A stretch of 53,060 nucleotides of DNA from Spirochaetaceae bacterium (GTDB taxonomy: Bacteria; Spirochaetota; Spirochaetia; DSM-27196; PXBQ01): contig REEC01000173.1 in the NCBI GenBank assembly GCA_007695285.1, positions 1 to 53,060 on the forward strand, in the 5' to 3' direction. Under the pieces are notes generated by a model that worked only from the letters and a program-made list of their open reading frames with translations, was not told the origin of the DNA and searched no databases. Each line of letters begins with the position of its first letter. Within the stretch, counting starts at the first letter, position 1. A program made the translations under genes and the position numbers. Below, piece by piece: positions 1 to 6,738 of this stretch.

Positions 1-54
1 TAGAGCAAACGGCTCATATCCGTTCGGTCGGGGGTTCAAATCCCTCCGCCACTA
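1..54 (+). tRNA. tRNA with CAT anticodon (Met, or Ile2), 5' end outside the window
   Basis: The 3' two thirds of a tRNA are visible. The D-stem 3' strand (GAGC, 3-6) is followed by a five-pair anticodon stem (8-12 with 20-24) and a seven-base loop with anticodon CAT at 15-17 and A at 18. A five-base variable loop, a T-stem (30-34 with 42-46) around TTCAAAT and the acceptor strand 47-53 with discriminator A54 complete it. No CCA is encoded. CAT can be initiator Met, elongator Met or lysidine-modified Ile; the missing 5' half prevents a choice. The 3' end is overlapped by the antisense nrdR stop codon. Confidence 0.9.
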
Positions 55-576
55 CTCATTGTCATTTTGATTGTCATTCTCGCCGTGCGGAGCGTGCACA
101 CCGCCGGGGGGCGAACACCGTCGCGTGAGCGTTTCTATCTCGTGCATGAACTCCTCGACATTCTCGAAGTTCCTGTATACCGATGCGAATCGGACGTACG
201 CGACCGTGTCGATCGTGTGTAAGACGTCGAGTACCATCTCCCCGAGAACCGAAGACGCGATCTCGTGGCTGGTTTCGGCCGCCCGGATCGCGCTCTCCTC
301 AATCTCGTCGATCATCTCCTCGATCTTTAGCTGAGGGACCGCACGCTTTCGAAGCGCCTGCTGAATCCCTTTCTCGAGTTTTGTTCGATCGAACGGTTCT
401 CGTCGGCCGCCGGTTCGTTTGACCACCATGAGCTGTTTTTCTTCAACCCGTTCGTACGACGTGTACCGGTATCCACACGCGAGGCATTCGCGGCGTCTCC
501 TGATGCTCTCGCCGCCGGCAAGGCTCCGTGACTCCAGTACCTTGTCTTCAAGACCTTTACAACGCGGGCATCTCAT
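52..576 (-). CDS. nrdR: NrdR, transcriptional repressor of ribonucleotide reductase genes
   Basis: A protein of 174 residues, the usual size for NrdR, a nucleotide-sensing repressor of ribonucleotide reductase operons. An N-terminal zinc ribbon is visible (Cys3, Cys6, Cys31, Cys34, beginning MRCPRC), followed by an ATP-cone at about residues 49-139. The ATG at 576 was chosen because family members start with MxCPxC; a longer reading frame continues upstream but lacks similarity. The acidic C-terminal tail runs into the tRNA, so the TAG stop (52-54) lies on the complement of the last tRNA bases. It is divergent from the sigma-54 response regulator. No ribonucleotide reductase gene is in the window. 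Confidence 0.95.
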   Translation of the reverse strand: MRCPRCKGLEDKVLESRSLAGGESIRRRRECLACGYRYTSYERVEEKQLMVVKRTGGRREPFDRTKLEKGIQQALRKRAVPQLKIEEMIDEIEESAIRAAETSHEIASSVLGEMVLDVLHTIDTVAYVRFASVYRNFENVEEFMHEIETLTRRCSPPGGVHAPHGENDNQNDNE

Positions 577-581
577 GGTTG

Positions 582-615
582 ACCGTATTGTGTACGGTGT
601 CGTACATTTTGGCAA
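582..615 (-). promoter_or_regulatory. Candidate nrdR promoter with overlapping dyad
   Basis: On the minus strand TTGCCA (610-615) is followed after 17 bases by CACAAT (587-592), a plausible sigma-70 promoter 11 bases before the nrdR ATG. The -10 lies inside a perfect inverted repeat ACCGT-N7-ACGGT (582-598), a reasonable autoregulatory operator position. The dyad does not closely match the published NrdR-box consensus, so the binding protein is unknown. Confidence 0.4.
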
Positions 616-616
616 G

Positions 617-659
617 CCTGTCTTGTTCCTTGACAGGGCGTACGCGTGGGGGGTACAAG
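617..659 (+). promoter_or_regulatory. Candidate promoter and dyad for the response-regulator gene
   Basis: TTGACA (630-635) and TACAAG (654-659) are separated by 18 bases just before the response-regulator ATG at 668, which would give a very short leader. A perfect inverted repeat CCTGTC-N9-GACAGG (617-637) covers the -35. An alternative upstream promoter is TTGACC (579-584), 18 bases, TACATT (603-608). Confidence 0.35.
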
Positions 660-667
660 ACAAGAGC

Positions 668-2068
668 ATGGCTGCCGATCAAGAGCCTGCGGTACTCGTC
701 GTCGATGACGAAGAGCTTACCGCGGAGCTGTACAAATCGATTCTCGTCGAACACGATGTTCACGACGTTGTCGTCTGTAGCGACCCACGTCGCGTTATGG
801 GCATTCTTTCTTCGAAGTCTTTCTCGGCGGTCCTTCTCGATCTCAACATGCCGTACATTTCGGGAAAGGAACTGCTTCAGCTCATCAAGACCGAGTATCC
901 CGAGATTCCGATTATCATCCTTACGAGTGAAGACAAGGTAGAGACCGCGGTCGAGTGCATGAAAGTCGGTGCGTTCGATTTCATGGCCAAGCCGATAGAC
1001 GAGAACCGGCTGGTGAACGCGTACAACCATGCGATCCGGATCCGCGAGCTGCAGGATGAGTTGCTCGTTCTCTCGGCGCATTCGGGAGCCGGTCCACTCG
1101 AGAACGCCGATGCGTTTGCGGAAATCGTCACCGCGTCCTCGGTGATGTGGAAGATTTTTCGGTACATCGAGGCAATAGGCCCTAGTCCGAAGTCTGTTTT
1201 GATAACCGGCGAGAGCGGTACCGGAAAGGAGCTGGTCGCTCGTGCGATCCATAGCGTAAGCGAACGGGAGGGCCGGTTCATACCCGTCAACGTATCAGGG
1301 CTCGACGATACAGTTTTCTCGGACACGCTGTTCGGGCACACGCGCGGAGCGTTCACGGGCGCGGACTCCGAACGGCGCGGGTTGATCGAGTCGGCCGCGA
1401 ACGGTACGCTTTTTCTCGACGAGATCGGCGATCTCGAGATCCCGGCCCAGATCAAGTTGCTTCGGCTCCTACAGGAAGACGAGTACTATCCGCTCGGCTC
1501 CGACACGCCGCGCGTGTCGACAGTAAGAATCGTCGCGGCGACGAACGCGGACTTGCGCCGGAAGCAGAACGACGGGTCGTTTCGTAAGGATCTGTACTAC
1601 CGGCTCATGGCGCATCATATCGAGATCCCACCGCTCAGAGACCGCCCGCAGGATATCGAGCCGCTTGTGACGTTTTTCCTCGACAGAGCGGCGGCTACGT
1701 TGAAGAAAAAACGTCCGACGGTTCCCTCCGAGTTGTTCACGCTTCTGCGAACGTACACGTTTCCGGGCAACATCCGCGAGCTCGAGTCGATGGTGTTCGA
1801 CGCGATGAGCCGGCACGAATCCGGCGTGCTCTCGACCGGAGTTTTCCGGGCCGCGATCGATGCCGAACGCGACGGAACCGATGCCGAGGGTGCGACCGAC
1901 GGTCTCCCGGGCATCTCGTACGGAGATTCGTTTCCGACTCTGAGCGAAGTCGAAGAGTTTTTCTTCTCCGAAGCGCTGCGCCGGGCCGAGGGAAACCAGA
2001 CGATCGCGGCACGACTGCTCGGCGTATCACAATCGACGCTCTCGCGCTACCTGAAGAGCTCGCGATAG
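668..2068 (+). CDS. Sigma-54-dependent response regulator, NtrC family
   Basis: A protein of 466 residues with the full NtrC layout. The receiver domain (about 5-125) has phosphoacceptor Asp58, acidic pair Asp13/Asp14, Thr86 and Lys108. The AAA+ domain (about 150-375) has Walker A GESGTGKE (181-188), the sigma-54 contact loop GAFTGA (227-232) and Walker B TLFLDE (247-252). A Fis-type helix-turn-helix occupies about 429-463. The start at 668 was chosen because the receiver fold begins right after it; the longer open frame upstream is antisense to nrdR. No histidine kinase gene is adjacent. A consensus sigma-54 promoter and two repeated dyads lie immediately downstream, so its target is probably that transcript. 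Confidence 0.93.
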   Translation: MAADQEPAVLVVDDEELTAELYKSILVEHDVHDVVVCSDPRRVMGILSSKSFSAVLLDLNMPYISGKELLQLIKTEYPEIPIIILTSEDKVETAVECMKVGAFDFMAKPIDENRLVNAYNHAIRIRELQDELLVLSAHSGAGPLENADAFAEIVTASSVMWKIFRYIEAIGPSPKSVLITGESGTGKELVARAIHSVSEREGRFIPVNVSGLDDTVFSDTLFGHTRGAFTGADSERRGLIESAANGTLFLDEIGDLEIPAQIKLLRLLQEDEYYPLGSDTPRVSTVRIVAATNADLRRKQNDGSFRKDLYYRLMAHHIEIPPLRDRPQDIEPLVTFFLDRAAATLKKKRPTVPSELFTLLRTYTFPGNIRELESMVFDAMSRHESGVLSTGVFRAAIDAERDGTDAEGATDGLPGISYGDSFPTLSEVEEFFFSEALRRAEGNQTIAARLLGVSQSTLSRYLKSSR

Positions 2069-2069
2069 G

Positions 2070-2084
2070 TATGCAATCTGCATA
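2070..2084. promoter_or_regulatory. Distal enhancer-like dyad TATGC-N5-GCATA
   Basis: A perfect inverted repeat (with inner A/T extending the arms to TATGCA/TGCATA) starts one base after the response-regulator stop codon. Its centre is about 196 bp upstream of the start predicted from the sigma-54 promoter, within the usual range of NtrC-type activator sites. The same architecture recurs exactly 84 bp downstream. Confidence 0.6.
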
Positions 2085-2087
2085 ACC

Positions 2088-2130
2088 TTTCTTTTTGCAT
2101 CATCACGTAAATCAATACCGCAAAAAGAAA
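2088..2130. repeat. 11-bp perfect inverted repeat between the two dyads
   Basis: TTTCTTTTTGC (2088-2098) is perfectly complementary to GCAAAAAGAAA (2120-2130), with a 21-base spacer. It could form an AT-rich hairpin at the 3' end of the response-regulator mRNA, but no T-run follows, so a classical terminator is unlikely. It could instead be a protein-binding or bending element between the enhancer dyads. Confidence 0.5.
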
Positions 2131-2153
2131 TAATGCGTGAAAAACCGGACTGT

Positions 2154-2168
2154 TATGCACGCCGCATA
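2154..2168. promoter_or_regulatory. Proximal enhancer-like dyad TATGC-N5-GCATA
   Basis: Second copy of the dyad, with a different N5 (ACGCC instead of AATCT), so the arms rather than the centre are conserved. It is centred about 112 bp upstream of the predicted sigma-54 start and 84 bp (eight helical turns at 10.5 bp) from the first copy. Both sites would lie on the same face of the DNA. Likely binding site for the adjacent response regulator; this is inference from position. Confidence 0.6.
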
Positions 2169-2246
2169 CACCCCATGGTCTCGAGTTTCCCGCGCGTCGT
2201 ATCGTAAATATTTGTAATGGAATGAATTAAAAAAAAATCTCGACCT

Positions 2247-2261
2247 TGGCACGCGCATTGC
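2247..2261 (+). promoter_or_regulatory. Sigma-54 (-24/-12) promoter
   Basis: TGGCAC (2247-2252), five bases, TTGC (2258-2261) matches the TGGCAC-N5-TTGC sigma-54 consensus exactly. Transcription is predicted from about 2273 on the plus strand. It lies behind a sigma-54 activator gene and two dyads, with an A/T-rich stretch (2221-2239) between dyads and promoter that could assist looping. Confidence 0.85.
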
Positions 2262-2356
2262 ATTATATAAGTATCGGTTAGAGCCGCCGGGAACCGGTAC
2301 GACGGCGAGGGAGGCAATTAGCGAAGTGACAGAAAACGATGCGACGATTGACTGTT

Positions 2357-2432
2357 AAAAAAAATATTTGAAAACAATTTTAAAAGGCATTTAAAACAAA
2401 TGTAAAAAACGATTTAAAAAGCAAGTTAAAAA
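2357..2432 (+). repeat. Phased A-tracts, seven copies
   Basis: A-tracts start at 2357, 2371, 2382, 2393, 2404, 2416 and 2428, giving spacings of 14, 11, 11, 11, 12 and 12 bases. Most follow a T-rich step (TTTAAAA-like). Near-helical phasing predicts intrinsic DNA curvature; in RNA it would give a regularly spaced unstructured A-rich region. Confidence 0.65.
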
Positions 2433-2446
2433 TCAATTATCTTCGG

Positions 2447-2488
2447 AAAACCGGGCACCGTCTTCACTCCACGGGGCCCGGTTTTTTT
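2447..2488 (+). terminator. Strong intrinsic terminator between convergent transcripts
   Basis: A ten-pair stem AAAACCGGGC (2447-2456) with GCCCGGTTTT (2476-2485), extended inside by CCGT/ACGG, is followed by a T-run to 2488. It ends the predicted sigma-54 transcript. The opposite-strand ppaC stop codon (2487-2489) touches its 3' edge; the minus-strand version ends in only four Ts, so it should work better on the plus strand. Confidence 0.88.
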
Positions 2489-4118
2489 ACCTTGTTGATC
2501 GCGCAATTTCGATCAGGTAAGGCAGGAGTTGTTTCTTGCGGCTTACGACTCTTTTCATCTCAAATACACCCGGTTCGGGTTCCGGGTACCGGATGAACTC
2601 CTTCACACGAGGCGGTCCCGCGTACGCGAGCAGCGTCGTCTCGGTCGTGATGTCGGTTACCATAAGCGCAGCGAACTCGAGCCCTTTTTTTTCCACAAAA
2701 CGATCTAAGGCCTCGATGATCGCGTCTTTCCGCCTCCAGAACTCGCGGAAACCGATCATCTCGACCTGGCTCACCGAAAACGAACGCCCGCTCTCGGTGT
2801 AACTCTTCTGGTCGCGCGTCACGATCTCGTCGTCCGAGACATCTTCGATGCCGCTTCCCGCGACGAACATCGCGTGCCCGAACTCGGGGACGTCGAGCCC
2901 GGCGATCGGCGCGAGCCACTCGACGATCTGCGTATCGAGGTCGGCGGTCGTCGGCGACTTGAGGATCACCGTATCCGACAATATACCCGCGAGAAGGAGT
3001 CCGGCGATCATCGTGTCGGGACGCACGCCGCGCTGACGGTAGAGGTCTGCGACGATCGTACACGTCGAGCCGACAACCCGGTTGATAAACGTGATCGGCT
3101 GCGTGGTGTTCGGGCCGCCGAGCCTGTGGTGGTCGATCACCTCGGCGACGTCGGCGTGCTCGATGCCGTCGACGGCCTGGGAGTATTCGTTATGGTCGAC
3201 CATCACGACTCGGAAACGGGCTTCGGTCAAAAAACTCATGCGTGTCACGACGCCCGTGATCTTCCCGGCCGAATCGGTGACGATAAAACCGCCATCGTTG
3301 TACTTATTAACTTCATTCGCGACGTCCTGTACACGGTCGGAGTCACGGAACACCGGATGGGCGTCTTCGGCGAACTCGCCGGAGGGCATCGCGTAACACA
3401 GGTTCACGGCTGCTTGAGCCGCGCCGACCGCGACGCGCACGATTGTGGTCTCCTCCCGCGTCGACACCGCGCGATCACCAGGTGTCGATCCGGCGCCCGT
3501 CACAACCACCGCCGCGGGTCGGTACGAAAGTACGGACTCGAGATCGTGTTCGGTCGTGACGACAATCGAATCGGCGAAGTCGTCGGGTTCGAGGTCGACA
3601 CATCCGAGGTCGAGCACCAGCCGGCCCCGCAGGTTTTGTCGCCGAGCTGTGTCGGTCGGACCGCCGCACAGCGCGAGGAAACGGTTTGCGTCGATCCTGA
3701 CCGCGTCTTTGCGGCATACGCCGGCGATATCGTCCATAATTTCGACGAGGCGGAGCGCGGTGATTTTTCTCGAGCACGTTCCGTCGGTGTCGGCGACCGG
3801 CAGGAAAGTGAACCGATTCTTGAGAATGATGTCTTTCGCGGTCGAGAGCGGCTCATCGGGCGAAACCACGAACAGCTGCTCGCGCGGAATCATGATGTCC
3901 TTAAGGCGGGGATGCAGGTCCGAAAGCAGCGGCGGAACCGGAGCGGCAAAATGCTCGAGCGCGAACGACGTCTGAGCGTTTATATTGCCCGCGCGAAACG
4001 CCTCTGCGGGTTCCCCGTCGACCGTGCTCTTGTACCGCGCGTACGCGATCGCCGAGCAGATCGAGTCGGTATCCGGGTTCTTGTGGCCGATAACGACGAG
4101 CGAACCTGAGCTTGGCAC
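2487..4118 (-). CDS. ppaC: Manganese-dependent inorganic pyrophosphatase with regulatory CBS domains (family II)
   Basis: A protein of 543 residues that hydrolyses pyrophosphate in the cytosol. The DHH catalytic half has GHKNPDTDS with metal ligands His12, Asp16 and Asp18, a DHN at 308-310, the DHH motif at 329-331 and Asp382. The C-terminal DHHA2 half carries the family's SRKKQ near the end. A regulatory insert at about residues 70-300 holds two CBS modules separated by about 110 residues with little DRTGG resemblance. Such insert-bearing enzymes are nucleotide-regulated. The start is a GTG at 4118, chosen because the DHH motif begins within ten residues; no clear Shine-Dalgarno is visible. 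The gene converges on the small-RNA terminator. Confidence 0.93.
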   Translation of the reverse strand: MPSSGSLVVIGHKNPDTDSICSAIAYARYKSTVDGEPAEAFRAGNINAQTSFALEHFAAPVPPLLSDLHPRLKDIMIPREQLFVVSPDEPLSTAKDIILKNRFTFLPVADTDGTCSRKITALRLVEIMDDIAGVCRKDAVRIDANRFLALCGGPTDTARRQNLRGRLVLDLGCVDLEPDDFADSIVVTTEHDLESVLSYRPAAVVVTGAGSTPGDRAVSTREETTIVRVAVGAAQAAVNLCYAMPSGEFAEDAHPVFRDSDRVQDVANEVNKYNDGGFIVTDSAGKITGVVTRMSFLTEARFRVVMVDHNEYSQAVDGIEHADVAEVIDHHRLGGPNTTQPITFINRVVGSTCTIVADLYRQRGVRPDTMIAGLLLAGILSDTVILKSPTTADLDTQIVEWLAPIAGLDVPEFGHAMFVAGSGIEDVSDDEIVTRDQKSYTESGRSFSVSQVEMIGFREFWRRKDAIIEALDRFVEKKGLEFAALMVTDITTETTLLAYAGPPRVKEFIRYPEPEPGVFEMKRVVSRKKQLLPYLIEIARSTR

Positions 4119-4192
4119 ACCACAAGTATACCACGAAACGGTTTAGCTCGGTCGATATCGGCCCAGAAATCCGGAACTACGCCGGGTCGGCC

Positions 4193-4903
4193 TCAGAACG
4201 AAAAACTACCGCCGAGTGAGATCGAAAGCGCCCTGAGCACGACGCGAAGCGACTCGTACTCGTCTGCGCTCTTGAACTCTTTGCCGATGACCGACGGTTC
4301 GTTCGATTCGGTATTCCGTTCGATCGTGAACATCGTTGCGTTCAGCGAGAAGTCGCTCGGGATGATGTACAGCCGGCCGCGGAGTGTGAGCGCGAGCTGA
4401 TCGGTGAGCCGGAACCCGGTTCCGGTCTCGGCGTACCAGCCCAGACCGAGCCCAACTTTTGTCTCGACGGTGTCGGGATCGAACGCGACGACCGTCTCTC
4501 CGATCGCGAGGTCCGTGGCGACATTGTGCAGCAAGACGCGCGCGACCGGCATCCAGTTGAGCGCGCCGCCGGCGCCGGCGAACACCGAGACGCGGCCGAA
4601 ACCGAGCCCCGCGCGCAAACCGCCGTGCAACAGCAGGCTGTCGGCGTACACCCACGGAGCGCTCGCGGTCGGACCACCGTCGGGAAGGAGCCCGTACGCC
4701 TGGATGTACGAGAAACCGACCGGAACCGAGACGATCGAGCCGAGGCCGACACTCGTCGAGAACCCGGTCTCGATCGACGCGCTACCCTCACCGAGAAGCA
4801 GACTCTCGGGAAGGAACACCGAAACACTGCCTCCCGCCGATTGAGCGGAAATCGATACAGTGGCGATAACCGTGAGAGCGAATATAGCAATGAGCTTTTT
4901 CAT
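4193..4903 (-). CDS. Putative outer-membrane beta-barrel protein
   Basis: A protein of 236 residues with a signal peptide (MKKLIAIFALTVIATVSISA, cleavage near residue 20-22). The remainder is rich in alternating glycine/hydrophobic segments typical of membrane beta strands. It ends in Ser-Phe-Ser-Phe, a C-terminal aromatic signature used for outer-membrane assembly. No enzyme motif is seen and I do not recognise a named family. It lies 74 bp upstream of ppaC and 93 bp downstream of the HD-GYP gene, all on the minus strand, but the gaps do not demand a single operon. Confidence 0.7.
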   Translation of the reverse strand: MKKLIAIFALTVIATVSISAQSAGGSVSVFLPESLLLGEGSASIETGFSTSVGLGSIVSVPVGFSYIQAYGLLPDGGPTASAPWVYADSLLLHGGLRAGLGFGRVSVFAGAGGALNWMPVARVLLHNVATDLAIGETVVAFDPDTVETKVGLGLGWYAETGTGFRLTDQLALTLRGRLYIIPSDFSLNATMFTIERNTESNEPSVIGKEFKSADEYESLRVVLRALSISLGGSFSF

Positions 4904-4996
4904 GCGGAAAGTATCTCTTTTCTCGGCAAAAAAGTGAACTCCTCCCTCCCTCGCGGGAAAAAAGCCGGAAACGTCTTTGCCGTGCTGCCTCGGGTG

Positions 4997-6229
4997 TCAG
5001 TACGAGTACTTCCTCCGAATCGCCGCGACGACGTCCTGAATCGAGAGGAAGAGGTCCACGAGCTCCGGATCGAACTGCGTTCCGGCTCCCGCACGGCAGT
5101 ACTCGAGTACGTCGGGAAGCGGCCACGACGACTTGTACGCGCGTTCGGAGACGAGCGAGTCAAAAACATCGGCGATCGCGACGATTCGCGCGCTCAGCGG
5201 AATTTCGGTGCCCTTTTTCCCGGGGCCAAACGCGATCGTCGGTGCGTTGAGATCGGCGACGTACCCGGGGTAGCCGGTTCCGTCCCACCTCTCGTGGTGG
5301 TTGAGTACGACCGAACGTGTCACTCGATCCCACGGCGACTCGGTGCGACGGAACAAACGCGCGCCGAGAACCGTGTGCGCCTTCGCGTGCGACATCTCGC
5401 TCTGCGTGAGTGGGCCGGGTTTCTTGAGGACAGTGTCGCTTACCGCGACTTTCCCAACGTCGTGAAGAATCGCGGCGGTCTTGAGAATCTCGCGGCTCCT
5501 GCGTAGCTTACGCTCGGGGATGTGATGCCGGTGCGCCCACTTGTCGTACAATTCGGCCGAGTACGCGCCGACGCGTTTGGCGTGTTGGCCGGTCTCAAAC
5601 GGATCTCTGAGTTCCGAGACCTCGACCATCCTAATGACCATCTCGCGCGTGAGCTTCGCCTTTTCGATCGCGTTTGCCGCGTGATGCGCAAAATGCCCGA
5701 CAAATCGGCGGTCACGGTCGGAGAACGGCACGACCTCGCCGTTTTCATCTTGCGCGTTGATCAACTGAAAAACCCCGACGATCGCGTTTCCTCGCGTACG
5801 CAGCGGGACGATCAGCATTGAACGGGTCTTGTACGATGACTTCACGTCGAACTCAGGGTTGAACGAGTAATCGACGTCGCTTTGAATGTGGTACACGTCG
5901 TCGATCACGAGCGGCTCTCCTGTCGCCGCCACGTACCCAGCGAGCGAAGCCCGGTCGATCGCGAGACTGCGCGAAGAGTACACGTATCGCGACTCGGCGC
6001 GGCCGTCGGTGAACAGGGTATCGTTTTGAACAAAACTGAAAAAAAGCTGGTCCTTTGCCTTGAGGTAGAGTGTGCCGGCGTCGGCGCGCGCGAACGCGCG
6101 TGCCTCGGTCAACGCGCGTTCGAGAAGCTCATCAAGATCCTGGACGTTATAAATATTTTCTATTGTCTGGAGAAGAGTCTCGGCATTTCGTTGATTCGAT
6201 ACTTGCGCGGAATTCCTGACATCACCCAT
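4997..6229 (-). CDS. GAF and HD-GYP domain protein, likely cyclic-di-GMP phosphodiesterase
   Basis: A protein of 410 residues. A GAF sensor domain spans about residues 15-190 and an HD-GYP domain about 205-400. The HD-GYP signature residues are present: His256-Asp257 (HDVGK), HHExxxGxGYP at 311-321, and the following IADVFDSL and GTQFDP segments. HD-GYP enzymes hydrolyse cyclic-di-GMP; the GAF domain probably binds a small ligand. There is no signal peptide or membrane segment, so it is cytoplasmic. The ATG at 6229 was preferred to a longer upstream frame because it has AGGA about ten bases before it and the upstream residues are low-complexity and basic. Confidence 0.9.
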   Translation of the reverse strand: MGDVRNSAQVSNQRNAETLLQTIENIYNVQDLDELLERALTEARAFARADAGTLYLKAKDQLFFSFVQNDTLFTDGRAESRYVYSSRSLAIDRASLAGYVAATGEPLVIDDVYHIQSDVDYSFNPEFDVKSSYKTRSMLIVPLRTRGNAIVGVFQLINAQDENGEVVPFSDRDRRFVGHFAHHAANAIEKAKLTREMVIRMVEVSELRDPFETGQHAKRVGAYSAELYDKWAHRHHIPERKLRRSREILKTAAILHDVGKVAVSDTVLKKPGPLTQSEMSHAKAHTVLGARLFRRTESPWDRVTRSVVLNHHERWDGTGYPGYVADLNAPTIAFGPGKKGTEIPLSARIVAIADVFDSLVSERAYKSSWPLPDVLEYCRAGAGTQFDPELVDLFLSIQDVVAAIRRKYSY

Positions 6230-6410
6230 TGTCGTATATCCTACGCCGTCGCGGCCGACTTTCACAACTGCTTTGCGGTTTTTTGTTTTTTTTTGCGCCG
6301 GCGAACGCGATGGGAAAAAAATAGCGAACCGACCGCATTGCGTACGGTCGATTCGCCTATCTGTCCTCACGACGCGGGTAGGCCGCGTCGCCGACTCGCT
6401 ACTACCAAAA

Positions 6411-6596
6411 CTAATCGACGATGATCGCCTCTACCGGGCAACTATCTGCAACATCTCGCACGTCCTCTTCGAGGTTTGCCGGTACGTCGGCCTGGATAAC
6501 CTTCGCGAGGTTGTCTTCCATCTTGAAAATGTCAGGAACCGAGTTGGCGCACAGTTCGCAACCCGAACACAGATCCTCGTCTACTCTTACGTTCAT
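6411..6596 (-). CDS. Small single-cluster ferredoxin
   Basis: A 61-residue acidic protein with Cys10, Cys13 and Cys16 in a CxxCxxC run, and Cys53 followed by Pro. This is the classic four-cysteine set of a single [4Fe-4S] ferredoxin, which carries electrons in the cytosol. The second half-motif of two-cluster ferredoxins is absent. The ATG at 6596 has AGGAG seven to eight bases upstream. It has its own strong promoter with an overlapping dyad, suggesting tight regulation. Its redox partner cannot be inferred from the neighbours. Confidence 0.9.
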   Translation of the reverse strand: MNVRVDEDLCSGCELCANSVPDIFKMEDNLAKVIQADVPANLEEDVRDVADSCPVEAIIVD

Positions 6597-6609
6597 AGTG
6601 GTCTCCTAT

Positions 6610-6652
6610 ATGAAGTTTGCTTCATTCTACCAAAGCTTTCGGCCGGTGTCAA
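6610..6652 (-). promoter_or_regulatory. Ferredoxin promoter with operator-like dyad
   Basis: Minus-strand TTGACA (complement of 6647-6652), a 17-base spacer, then TAGAAT (complement of 6624-6629): a near-consensus sigma-70 promoter. A perfect dyad ATGAAG-N4-CTTCAT (6610-6625) begins at the end of the -10 and covers the predicted start site, ending seven bases before the Shine-Dalgarno. It could be a repressor operator or, in the mRNA, a 5' hairpin next to the ribosome site. The dimensions are like FNR/CRP half-site spacing, but the bases are different. Confidence 0.7.
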
Positions 6653-6677
6653 AACGGAATTTGGCCGTGGCCGTGTC

Positions 6678-6706
6678 TTCATCACCGCGCGTTTTTCCAT
6701 TACAAT
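6678..6706 (+). promoter_or_regulatory. Candidate promoter of the mannonate-dehydratase-like gene
   Basis: TACAAT (6701-6706) is a good -10; TTCATC (6678-6683) 17 bases upstream is a weak -35. The ATG follows 32 bases later with GGAG at a normal distance. Confidence 0.35.
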
Positions 6707-6738
6707 CCGTCGCATCACGATCACTGGAGCAAAACGCC

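Larger units (their letters stand above)
2273..2488 (+). ncRNA. Predicted sigma-54-dependent small RNA, about 216 nt
   Basis: The span runs from the predicted sigma-54 start to a strong intrinsic terminator. It contains no substantial open frame on either strand. The 5' part can fold into a GC-rich hairpin (2283-2306; CCGG-GAA-CCGG inside GCCG/CGGC). The middle is A-rich with seven spaced short-T/long-A tracts, suggestive of Hfq-type single-stranded binding, and the 3' end is the terminator hairpin. A ten-codon GTG frame (2326-2358) preceded by GGGAGG is the only translation candidate. The 5' end is inferred from the promoter. Whether it acts as RNA or encodes a micropeptide is open. Confidence 0.6.

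Noticed and set aside
419..667. N-terminal extension of the response-regulator frame
   Set aside because: It is antisense to nrdR and the receiver domain begins right after the ATG at 668.
4920..4996. T-rich stretch after the HD-GYP gene as a terminator
   Set aside because: The paired stem before the minus-strand T-run is weak and bulged; not convincing.
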